Below are positions 1 through 5,458 of a DNA stretch of 9,420 nt, piece after piece. The position numbers and the translations under genes were made by a program. The stretch lies in contig NZ_JBFJVE010000125.1 in assembly GCF_041624275.1 (NCBI RefSeq), positions 1-9,420 on the forward strand, read 5' to 3'. Numbering within the stretch: the stretch's first letter is position 1; each line of letters starts with the position of its first letter. The notes under the pieces were generated by a model. It saw only the letters and a program-made list of their open reading frames with translations. It made no database searches and was not told where the DNA came from. The stretch comes from Shimia sp041624275. GTDB lineage: Bacteria; Pseudomonadota; Alphaproteobacteria; Rhodobacterales; Rhodobacteraceae.

Positions 1-87
1 GATTTCCGGCACCGGCGCGCGGGTTGCCCAGAGACCTTCGCGCGGGAAGGATTTTTCCAGGGCCTTCATGGTGTTGGGCGTGGTCAT
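1..87 (-). CDS. tdh: L-threonine 3-dehydrogenase, N-terminal fragment (cut by window edge)
   Basis: Tdh is a zinc-dependent, NAD-linked medium-chain dehydrogenase that oxidises L-threonine to 2-amino-3-ketobutyrate, the substrate of the Kbl enzyme encoded just upstream. Only 29 codons are visible, reading MTTPNTMKALEKS and ending ...WATRAPVPEI. From memory this lines up with the E. coli Tdh start ([22 protein letters not shown]), keeping MKAL, EG-W and PVPE. I chose the ATG at 87 over the internal Met at 69 because GGGGGTGA (99-92) is well placed before 87, while 69 has no Shine-Dalgarno. The start overlaps the kbl stop as ATGA, so the two are probably translationally coupled. Catalytic zinc and NAD-binding parts lie outside the window. 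Identity is supported mainly by this short match plus the kbl context. Confidence 0.5.
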   Translation of the reverse strand, partial: MTTPNTMKALEKSFPREGLWATRAPVPEI

Positions 88-1271
88 GAGATCACCCCCA
101 GATCCTTGCCGACCCTGCCGAAGGCGGAGAGCGCCCGGTCCAGCTCGTCCCGGGTCAGGGCGGCGTTCATCTGGGTGCGGATGCGGGCCTGTCCGCGCGG
201 CACCACCGGAAAGAAGAAGCCCGAGACATAGACACCCTCTTCGAACAGGCCTGCCGCCATGTCCTGGGCCAGCTGCGCCTCGCCCAGCATCACCGGAATG
301 ATCGGGTGCTCGCCCGGCAGGATGTCGAAACCGAGCTGTTCCAGCCCGGCGCGCCAATAGCGGGCGTTGTCGAACAGTCGGGCGCGCAGATCGGCGCCGG
401 TTTCGACCAGCCGCAGGGCCTCGATGCCCGCCGCGACGATCGAGGGCGGCAGCGAATTGGAGAACAGATAGGGCCGCGCCCGCTGCCGCAATAGGTCGAT
501 CACCGGCTGCGGCCCGGCGATGTAACCGCCGATGGCCCCCCCCAGTGCCTTGCCCAGAGTTCCGGTGAGAATGTCGACCTCGACGCCGAAGTGATCCGGC
601 GTTCCGGCGCCGCTCGGCCCCATGAAGCCGGTGGCGTGACAGTCGTCGACCATCACCACGGCGTCATATTCCTTGGCCAGGCGGGTGATTTCCGGCAGAT
701 TCGCCAGATAGCCGTCCATCGAGAACACCCCGTCGGTGGCGATCATGATGTGACGCGCGCCTTCATCGCGGGCGCGTTGCAGCCAGGCCTCGAGATCGGC
801 CATGTCGTTGTTCATGTAGCGATAGCGTTTCGCCTTGCAGAGCCGCACCCCGTCGATGATCGAGGCGTGGTTCAGACTGTCGGAAATGATCGCGTCTTCG
901 GGCCCCAGAAGCGGCTCGAACAGGCCGCCATTGGCGTCGAAACAGGCGGCGAACAGGATCGCGTCGTCCTTGTTGAGGAAGCGGGCCAGCGCCTGCTCAA
1001 GCTCGCGGTGAATGTCCTGCGTGCCGCAGATGAAGCGCACCGAGGCCATGCCGAATCCCTTGGGGCCCATCGCCGCCTGCGCGGCCTCGATCAGCGCCGG
1101 GTGATCGGCAAGACCGAGGTAGTTGTTGGCGCAGAGGTTGATGACCTCGCGGCCGCCGACCGTGATCTCGCCCCCCTGCGGCGAGGTGATCATGCGCTCG
1201 CGCTTCATCAGGCCCTCGGCCTCGATCTGGTCCAGGGTCTGCGAAATGTGACTCAGAAATGCGTCGGACAT
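84..1271 (-). CDS. kbl: 2-amino-3-ketobutyrate CoA ligase (glycine C-acetyltransferase)
   Basis: This PLP-dependent alpha-oxoamine synthase cleaves 2-amino-3-ketobutyrate with CoA to glycine and acetyl-CoA, the second step of threonine breakdown in the cytosol. The protein is 395 residues, against about 398 for E. coli Kbl, and is near-colinear with it. Visible family blocks are INLCANNYLGLADHP (44-58), GFGMASVRFICGTQD (72-86), FDANGGLFE (111-119), NHASIIDGVRLCKAKRYRY (134-152) with the PLP-stacking H135, IATDGVFSMDG (177-187), VMVDDCHATGF (206-216) and TGTLGKALGG (236-245) with the Schiff-base lysine K241. The C terminus IRTQMNAA...GKDLGVIS is also typical. The reading frame stays open upstream to 1358, but that extension is not family-like, and GGAGG (1281-1277) sits five bases before the ATG at 1271. 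The stop overlaps the tdh start. No defect is seen. Confidence 0.5.
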   Translation of the reverse strand: MSDAFLSHISQTLDQIEAEGLMKRERMITSPQGGEITVGGREVINLCANNYLGLADHPALIEAAQAAMGPKGFGMASVRFICGTQDIHRELEQALARFLNKDDAILFAACFDANGGLFEPLLGPEDAIISDSLNHASIIDGVRLCKAKRYRYMNNDMADLEAWLQRARDEGARHIMIATDGVFSMDGYLANLPEITRLAKEYDAVVMVDDCHATGFMGPSGAGTPDHFGVEVDILTGTLGKALGGAIGGYIAGPQPVIDLLRQRARPYLFSNSLPPSIVAAGIEALRLVETGADLRARLFDNARYWRAGLEQLGFDILPGEHPIIPVMLGEAQLAQDMAAGLFEEGVYVSGFFFPVVPRGQARIRTQMNAALTRDELDRALSAFGRVGKDLGVIS

Positions 1272-1276
1272 CGGTG

Positions 1277-1281
1277 CCTCC
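1277..1281 (-). promoter_or_regulatory. Ribosome binding site that fixes the kbl start
   Basis: GGAGG on the minus strand, five bases before the ATG at 1271. It favours that start over the in-frame ATG at 1283 and the longer open frame reaching 1358; the upstream ATG at 1283 actually overlaps this motif. Confidence 0.5.
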
Positions 1282-1332
1282 ATGATTCTGGAGATCTGTC
1301 TAGCATAACGGACGCGTCTTCGAAACAGCAGA

Positions 1333-1345
1333 ATGTCAATATCGC
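1333..1345 (-). promoter_or_regulatory. Candidate operator copy 1, upstream of kbl
   Basis: The plus strand reads ATGTCAATATCGC, about 62 bp upstream of the kbl start. It matches 11 of 13 positions with ATGTCAATGCCGC at 2060-2072 in front of the regulator gene, including an exact ATGTCAAT core in the same orientation relative to both genes. A shared site ahead of both genes would fit binding by the XRE-cupin protein. With only two copies, a chance match in regions this long is not excluded. The core contains TTGACA on the minus strand, so it could also be a -35 element, though no well-spaced -10 follows. Confidence 0.5.
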
Positions 1346-1394
1346 GGAAAAATTCCATGATACCGGATTCTCTGCCGGTCCAAGCGGATTTGAG

Positions 1395-1415
1395 GCCTCC
1401 GGCGGGAGTATTTTT
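1395..1415 (+). repeat. Short GC hairpin followed by T5, possible genome-wide Rhodobacterales element
   Basis: In the gap between the regulator and kbl the plus strand carries CCTCCGGCGGGAG followed by TATTTTT. CTCC and GGAG can pair around a GGCG loop, and the T run follows on the plus strand. I recall near-identical strings as frequent intergenic elements, often at gene ends, in Rhodobacterales genomes; that is memory, not a search. Here its terminator-like orientation is opposite to both flanking genes. It might block antisense transcription entering the regulator-kbl junction, or simply be one dispersed copy. Confidence 0.5.
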
Positions 1416-1467
1416 GAAACGGTGAAAAAGCGCTGCGCGGCCGGGCCCGGGCCGGGGCGGCGTGGTG

Positions 1468-2031
1468 TCAGGCGTTCTGCACGATCAGGAACACCCGAGC
1501 CGGGCCATCGACGGCGCGGATGCAATGGGCGACATCGGCGGCATAGCGCGCCGTGTCCCCGGCCCCGAGAATGTCGCTGCTCTGGCCAGAGGTCACCTCG
1601 ACCCGGCCCTCGATGACGCTGACATGTTCGCGTGCGCCCCGCGTGTGCGGTTGGCTGTCGAGCACCCCGCCGACGGCGAAATGCAGGTCGTAGACCTCGT
1701 GTTTGCCGGCCTCTTCGGGGGGCGACAGGATGCGGATCCGGCAACCCTGGCCCATGTTGTCGATGCTCGGCACCTGGGCGTCGCGGACGGTTTCGATCCG
1801 CGTCCGGGCATCGGATTCTTCCAGCAGCCCGGCGAAATCGACCTGAAGGGCGCGGGTCAGGTTCCACAGGGTGGCGATGGTCGGGCTGGATTCGCCGCGC
1901 TCGATCTGGCTGACCATCGAGCGCGAGACGCCGGACAGTTTGGCCACCGCGTCTAGCGACAGCCCCTGGGCGCGGCGCGCCTCTTTCAGCCGTGCCGGCA
2001 GCCGGGCCAGAATTTCGGTGTCGCTTGCCAT
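1468..2031 (-). CDS. XRE-family transcriptional regulator with C-terminal cupin domain
   Basis: This is a probable local DNA-binding regulator of the threonine operon, with a small-molecule-sensing cupin. The 187-residue protein has an XRE helix-turn-helix at about 14-68 (LKEARRAQGLSLDAVAKLSG, then VSRSMVSQIERGESSPTIATLWNLTRAL), followed by a linker and a cupin_2 fold at about 113-185 (HEVYDLHF...HVSVIEGRVEV...ILGAGDTARYAADVAHC). H129, E135 and H169 are at metal-ligand positions, but the second histidine of the usual HxH is R131. I chose the ATG at 2031 because the upstream in-frame ATG at 2061 lies inside an inverted repeat, has no Shine-Dalgarno and adds ten unconserved residues; AGG eight bases before 2031 is itself weak. 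It is followed by kbl-tdh on the same strand after a 196-bp gap and is divergent from the thiolase. The family is clear; the inducer and targets are inferred. Confidence 0.5.
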   Translation of the reverse strand: MASDTEILARLPARLKEARRAQGLSLDAVAKLSGVSRSMVSQIERGESSPTIATLWNLTRALQVDFAGLLEESDARTRIETVRDAQVPSIDNMGQGCRIRILSPPEEAGKHEVYDLHFAVGGVLDSQPHTRGAREHVSVIEGRVEVTSGQSSDILGAGDTARYAADVAHCIRAVDGPARVFLIVQNA

Positions 2032-2056
2032 GGCCCATACCTGCGGCGCACAGGCG

Positions 2057-2070
2057 GGCATGTCAATGCC
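2057..2070. promoter_or_regulatory. Inverted repeat GGCAT-N4-ATGCC upstream of the regulator
   Basis: A perfect 5-bp inverted repeat (GGCAT, spacer GTCA, ATGCC) lies 26 bp upstream of the chosen regulator start. Allowing one bulged base, two further GC pairs extend the arms. Its centre overlaps the ATGTCAAT motif shared with the kbl upstream region. Size and placement fit an autoregulatory operator for a dimeric XRE protein. This is inference from symmetry and position only. Confidence 0.5.
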
Positions 2071-2072
2071 GC
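2060..2072 (-). promoter_or_regulatory. Candidate operator copy 2, upstream of the regulator
   Basis: The plus strand reads ATGTCAATGCCGC, the partner of the 1333-1345 site, with 11 of 13 positions identical. It overlaps the inverted repeat at 2057-2070. If it is a real site, the regulator would control its own gene and kbl-tdh through the same sequence. Confidence 0.5.
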
Positions 2073-2082
2073 TGCGTCATTT

Positions 2083-2099
2083 GCGACCCTTACGGTCGC
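2083..2099. promoter_or_regulatory. Inverted repeat GCGACC-N5-GGTCGC in the divergent region
   Basis: A perfect 6-bp inverted repeat with a 5-base spacer (CTTAC) lies roughly midway between the regulator and thiolase starts. It overlaps the candidate -35 of the thiolase promoter, so binding there would be expected to affect thiolase transcription. It has no T run and is unlikely to be a terminator. The binding protein is unknown; the adjacent XRE regulator is the obvious candidate. Confidence 0.5.
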
Positions 2100-2120
2100 G
2101 GACCCGGCGGCTAATATGAT
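2090..2120 (+). promoter_or_regulatory. Candidate sigma-70 promoter for the thiolase gene
   Basis: TATGAT (2115-2120) matches five of six positions of the -10 consensus, and TAATAT (2112-2117) is an alternative. A weak -35-like TTACGG lies at 2090-2095, 16 bases before TAATAT or 19 before TATGAT. The AT-rich stretch 2112-2137 stands out from the high-GC surroundings. Transcription would begin near 2125, giving a leader of about 25 bases. The -35 is poor, so assignment is tentative. Confidence 0.5.
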
Positions 2121-2138
2121 AACCACTTAAAAACTCTT

Positions 2139-2144
2139 GGAGGA
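2139..2144 (+). promoter_or_regulatory. Ribosome binding site of the thiolase gene
   Basis: GGAGGA lies six bases before the ATG at 2151. It is the strongest Shine-Dalgarno in the window and fixes the thiolase start. Confidence 0.5.
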
Positions 2145-2150
2145 CCCCAG

Positions 2151-3326
2151 ATGACCGAAATCGTAATTCTTGACGGCGCCCGCACCGCCATTGGCACATT
2201 CGGCGGATCGCTTGCCAATACCGCCCCCATCGACCTTGGCGCGGCAGCGGCCAAGGCGGCGCTCGAGCGCTCCGGTGTCGAGGGCGGCCAGGTGGGCCAG
2301 GTGGTCTTTGGCCATGTCATCAACACCGAGCCGCGCGACATGTACCTGAGCCGGGTGGCGGCGATGAACGCCGGCATTCCCGACACCACGCCGGCGATGA
2401 ACGTCAACCGGCTGTGCGGTTCGGGCGCGCAGGCGATCGTCTCGGCGACCCAGTCGCTGATGCTGGGCGATGCCGATTTCGCGCTGGCGGGCGGTGCCGA
2501 GAACATGAGCCGGTCGCCCTATATCATGCAGTCGCAGCGCTGGGGCCAGAAGATGGGTGACGTCAAGACGCTCGACATGATGCTGGGCGCGCTGACCTGC
2601 CCCTTCGGCACCGGCCACATGGGCGTCACCGCCGAGAATGTCGCCGACGAGCACGAGGTCACCCGCGAGCAGATGGACGCCTTTGCGCTGGAAAGTCAGA
2701 ACCGGGCGGCGGCGGCGATCGCGGCGGGTCATTTCAAGGACCAGATCGTGCCGGTCGAGATCAAGGTCAAGCGTGACATGGTGGCCTTTGACACCGACGA
2801 GCACCCGACCGCCTCGACGCCGGAATCGCTGGCCAAGCTGCGCGCGGTGTTCAAGAAGGACGGCCGGGTGACGGCCGGCAATGCCTCGGGCATCAACGAC
2901 GGTGCGGCGGCCATCGTGCTGGCCCGCGCCGAGGCGGCGGAAAAGGCCGGTCTCAAGCCCCGCGCCCGCGTGTTGGGCTATGCCCATGCCGGGGTGCGCC
3001 CCGAGGTGATGGGCATCGGCCCGGTGCCGGCGGTGGAGAACCTGCTGGCCAAGACCGGCCTGTCGATCGGCGATTTCGACGTCATCGAATCCAACGAGGC
3101 CTTTGCCGCGCAGGCGCTGGCGGTGAACAAGGGGCTGGGACTCGACCCGGCCAAGGTCAACCCCAATGGCGGTGCCATCGCGCTGGGCCACCCGGTGGGC
3201 GCCACCGGCTGTATCATCACCGTGAAGGCGCTTTACGAGCTGGAGCGCATCGGCGGCAGCAAGGCGCTGATCACCATGTGCATCGGCGGCGGTCAGGGCA
3301 TCGCGCTGGCCATCGAGCGGATGTGA
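2151..3326 (+). CDS. Acetyl-CoA C-acyltransferase (BktB-like beta-ketothiolase)
   Basis: A thiolase that condenses acyl-CoA with acetyl-CoA, or runs the reverse cleavage. It is 391 residues, the normal length for this family. Catalytic features are all present: nucleophile C89 in NRLCGSGAQA (86-95), NEAF (315-318), H347 in GHPVGATG (346-353) and C377 in CIGGGQG (377-383), plus HMGVTAENVA in the substrate loop. From memory, several blocks resemble Ralstonia BktB more than classical PhaA: HMGVTAENVA, MGIGPVPA, GLGLDPAKVNPNGG, ITVKALYEL and ITMCIGGGQGIA. A broad-chain beta-ketothiolase is therefore more likely than a strict acetoacetyl-CoA enzyme, but sequence alone does not settle chain length or direction. 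It is divergent from the XRE-cupin regulator and stands alone on its strand. Acetyl-CoA from Kbl links it loosely to the threonine operon; shared control is inferred. Confidence 0.5.
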   Translation: MTEIVILDGARTAIGTFGGSLANTAPIDLGAAAAKAALERSGVEGGQVGQVVFGHVINTEPRDMYLSRVAAMNAGIPDTTPAMNVNRLCGSGAQAIVSATQSLMLGDADFALAGGAENMSRSPYIMQSQRWGQKMGDVKTLDMMLGALTCPFGTGHMGVTAENVADEHEVTREQMDAFALESQNRAAAAIAAGHFKDQIVPVEIKVKRDMVAFDTDEHPTASTPESLAKLRAVFKKDGRVTAGNASGINDGAAAIVLARAEAAEKAGLKPRARVLGYAHAGVRPEVMGIGPVPAVENLLAKTGLSIGDFDVIESNEAFAAQALAVNKGLGLDPAKVNPNGGAIALGHPVGATGCIITVKALYELERIGGSKALITMCIGGGQGIALAIERM

Positions 3327-3365
3327 CCCAAGGGGCGGCGCGCCATTTAAGGGGGCGCCGGCCGA

Positions 3366-3399
3366 AGACGGGCTCCGGACTGCGGTTCGGGGCCCGTTT
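3366..3399 (+). terminator. Hairpin terminator between convergent thiolase and pbpC
   Basis: ACGGGCTCCG (3368-3377) pairs with CGGGGCCCGT (3388-3397) with one G-T wobble, around a 10-base loop. A-T and G-T pairs lengthen the stem outward by two on each side. GTTTGCATTT follows on the plus strand, a weak T tract, about 40 bases after the thiolase stop. The same stem begins about 15 bases after the pbpC stop on the other strand, so it may serve both transcripts. A second stem, CGGCGC (3336-3341) with GCGCCG (3355-3360), precedes it without a T run. Confidence 0.5.
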
Positions 3400-3412
3400 G
3401 CATTTGGGGGTT

Positions 3413-5458
3413 TCAGTCGACCCAGATCGCCACCCGGTCCGACCGCCCTTTGGCGTCGATGACGGTGAGGGACGAGGCGCCCTTTTCGTCAAAGGCAAGG
3501 TCGATCTCGCGCTGATGCAGCCCGGTGGCCAAGGGCACGCCATTGGCAAGGATCGACAGTGGCAGAACCCCGTCGCGCACCTTGACCGTCAGGCCACCGT
3601 CGAGCGGCGCCAGTCGCGCGCCATCGGGGGGAAAGGCCAGTTTGGGCGTATCCGGCGTCTTTTCAAACACCGCGTCGCGGCCCCGGAACCGTTGCAGCGG
3701 CTGCGGCAGCTCTGCGGTCGGCAGCATCAGCGTTTCGGGCGGTGGCGGGCCCAGCGGGTCAAGCGCGGGTTTCAGGTGCTGGAACAGCTCGAACAGCACC
3801 GGCGCCGCGAGGTCGCCGCCAAAGGCGCCGGGCACCGGCGTGCCGTCGGGGCGACCGAACCAGACGGCGGCCACATGGGTGGCGTCATAGCCCAGTGCCC
3901 AGGCGTCGCGGTGGCCATAGCTGGTGCCGGTTTTATAGGCCAATCGGTTCGGCGGTGCGCCTGCGGGCGGCGCGATGGACGACAGGATATGCCCCACCTG
4001 CCAGGCGGCGGCGCGGCTGATGACCCGGCGCGCGGGCTGTTGCGCCCTATGCTGTTGCCAGACCAGATCGACGGAGCGGCCCTGATTGGCCTGCATCGCA
4101 TAGATCCGCACCAGGTCCTGCATCGACAGGCCCACCCCGCCCAGAACCACCGCCAGACCGGCCGTGCCCGTGGGCAGTTTCGGGGCGGCCCCGGTCTTGC
4201 GCAGCGCCGCCATGACGCGCGCCGGGCCCAGCTGATCGGCGAGCAGCACCACGGGGATGTTCAGCGATTGGCGCAGCGCCTCGGCAACCTTGATCTCGCC
4301 GCGAAAATGGCCGTCGAAATTGCGCGGTGCGTAAGCGCCGAAACGCACCGGCTGGTCGGTGATCAGGGTCTGCGGGTGCACCAGCCCTTCGTCAAACCCC
4401 ATGGCATAGATCAGCGGTTTCAGGGTTGAGCCGGGCGAGCGGATCGCCTGCGTCATATCGACAAAGCCGGCGCGCCGGTCATTGTCGCGATATCCGGCAG
4501 AGCCCACCGAGGCGAGGATCTCTCCGGTCTGGTGGTTGGCCACCAGCATTGCCACCGACAGCCGTTCTTCCTGACCCAGCAGCGACCGCGCCGCCAGCTG
4601 CTCGAGGGATTTCTGCAGCGCGGCATCGACCGTGAGATCATGCAGGCGCTGATCGGGGGCGGCTTGCAAGGCGCGATCGGCCATATGCGCGGCCAGAACC
4701 GGAAAAGCGCGTCTTTGGGCCGAAACAGTCTCTGTTTTGGCTGCTGCTCCAGTCTCTTGCGACAGCACGCCTTCAGCGATCAGCCGCCGCAGAACCCGGT
4801 CTCGGGCCGCTTGCGCGTTCAGCCTGTTGCGATCCGGGCGGCGGGTTTCGGGGCTTTGCGGCAGGGCGATCAGAAAGGCCGCCTGCGCGGGGGTCAGGCG
4901 ACCGGGTTCCTTGCCGAACCAGACCAGCGTGGCGGCGCGCACCCCTTCGAGATTGCCACCAAAGGGCGCGTGGGTGAGGTAAAGCGCGAGGATCTGGCGC
5001 TTGTCCAGCTTGCGCTCGAGTGCCAGCGCCACCCGCATCTGGCGCAGTTTGCCCTGCCAGCGCCCGGTGCTGCCGTCTTCCAGCAGCCGCGCCACCTGCA
5101 TGGTGAGGGTCGAGCCGCCCGAGACGATCTCGCCATTCGCCACGGCCTGTACCGCCGCCCGGCCGAGTGCCAGAAAGTCGACCCCGGAATGCTGCCAGAA
5201 GCGCTGGTCTTCATAGGCCACCAGCATGTCGATATAGGTCTGATCCACCTGATGCGGCGCCGCGCCGAGGCGCATCAGCCCGTCTTCGACCGGATAGGCG
5301 CGCAAGAGCTGGCCGCTGCGATCCCGCACCTCGACCGAAGTTTCTGCCAGGAGGTTGGGCAGCACCGTGGCATCGACCCATAAATCGACCCTATCCCGCG
5401 CCAAAGCCGCCGCCCAAAGGGCGACAACCGGCAAGAGGTATCGGCCCCAACCGCGCAT
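3413..5458 (-). CDS. pbpC: Penicillin-binding protein 1C, bifunctional transglycosylase/transpeptidase
   Basis: PBP1C is an inner-membrane peptidoglycan enzyme that polymerises glycan strands and carries a transpeptidase-type domain in the periplasm. The 681-residue protein has a short N-terminal hydrophobic anchor (about 7-20). A GT51 domain follows (about 45-215) with catalytic E83 in AYEDQRFWQHSG and the GGSTLTMQVARLL block (114-126). The penicillin-binding domain (about 275-565) has S344-T-L-K347 within SPGSTLKP, SLN (398-400) and KTGTS (509-513). A BiPBP_C domain (about 603-681, ending VIDAKGRSDRVAIWVD) is the PBP1C hallmark. All catalytic motifs are intact. It is shorter than E. coli PBP1C, about 770 residues. 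The ATG at 5458 shares its A with the TAA of the macroglobulin gene (TAATG) and has only a weak Shine-Dalgarno (GGCGAG), so expression is probably by translational coupling. Confidence 0.5.
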   Translation of the reverse strand: MRGWGRYLLPVVALWAAALARDRVDLWVDATVLPNLLAETSVEVRDRSGQLLRAYPVEDGLMRLGAAPHQVDQTYIDMLVAYEDQRFWQHSGVDFLALGRAAVQAVANGEIVSGGSTLTMQVARLLEDGSTGRWQGKLRQMRVALALERKLDKRQILALYLTHAPFGGNLEGVRAATLVWFGKEPGRLTPAQAAFLIALPQSPETRRPDRNRLNAQAARDRVLRRLIAEGVLSQETGAAAKTETVSAQRRAFPVLAAHMADRALQAAPDQRLHDLTVDAALQKSLEQLAARSLLGQEERLSVAMLVANHQTGEILASVGSAGYRDNDRRAGFVDMTQAIRSPGSTLKPLIYAMGFDEGLVHPQTLITDQPVRFGAYAPRNFDGHFRGEIKVAEALRQSLNIPVVLLADQLGPARVMAALRKTGAAPKLPTGTAGLAVVLGGVGLSMQDLVRIYAMQANQGRSVDLVWQQHRAQQPARRVISRAAAWQVGHILSSIAPPAGAPPNRLAYKTGTSYGHRDAWALGYDATHVAAVWFGRPDGTPVPGAFGGDLAAPVLFELFQHLKPALDPLGPPPPETLMLPTAELPQPLQRFRGRDAVFEKTPDTPKLAFPPDGARLAPLDGGLTVKVRDGVLPLSILANGVPLATGLHQREIDLAFDEKGASSLTVIDAKGRSDRVAIWVD

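Noticed and set aside
1302..1339. Perfect TTGACA (1339-1334, minus) and TATGCT (1307-1302) as a kbl promoter
   Set aside because: The spacer is 26 bases, far beyond the 16-19 usable by a sigma-70 promoter. The TTGACA is instead noted as part of the repeated ATGTCAAT element.
1362..1379. ACCGG-N8-CCGGT inverted repeat upstream of kbl
   Set aside because: Only five GC-rich pairs around an 8-base loop, with no second copy near the other genes; expected by chance in this composition.
1425..1457. GC-rich stretch followed by T5 on the minus strand after the regulator stop, as a terminator
   Set aside because: CCGG-rich arms can pair only imperfectly, and the best stem is not adjacent to the T run, so I could not support a terminator separating the regulator from kbl.
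591..1616. 341-codon plus-strand open frame across kbl
   Set aside because: It lies opposite kbl, whose product matches a known family along its full length. The frame runs past the kbl start into the intergenic gap and its product resembles no family; GC-rich codons in kbl remove stops from the opposite strand.
1253..2038. 261-codon minus-strand frame overlapping the regulator and the kbl upstream region
   Set aside because: It is a different frame from the recognisable XRE-cupin protein, and is Arg/Pro-rich without a domain.
2127..3191. 354-codon minus-strand open frame across the thiolase
   Set aside because: It is a shadow of a complete thiolase with all catalytic motifs; the product is His/Arg/Gly-rich and unrecognisable.
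3278..4429. 383-codon plus-strand open frame antisense to pbpC
   Set aside because: It is rich in Arg, Gly, Gln and His, as expected from reading GC-rich codons backwards, begins inside the thiolase, and covers intact PBP1C motifs on the other strand.
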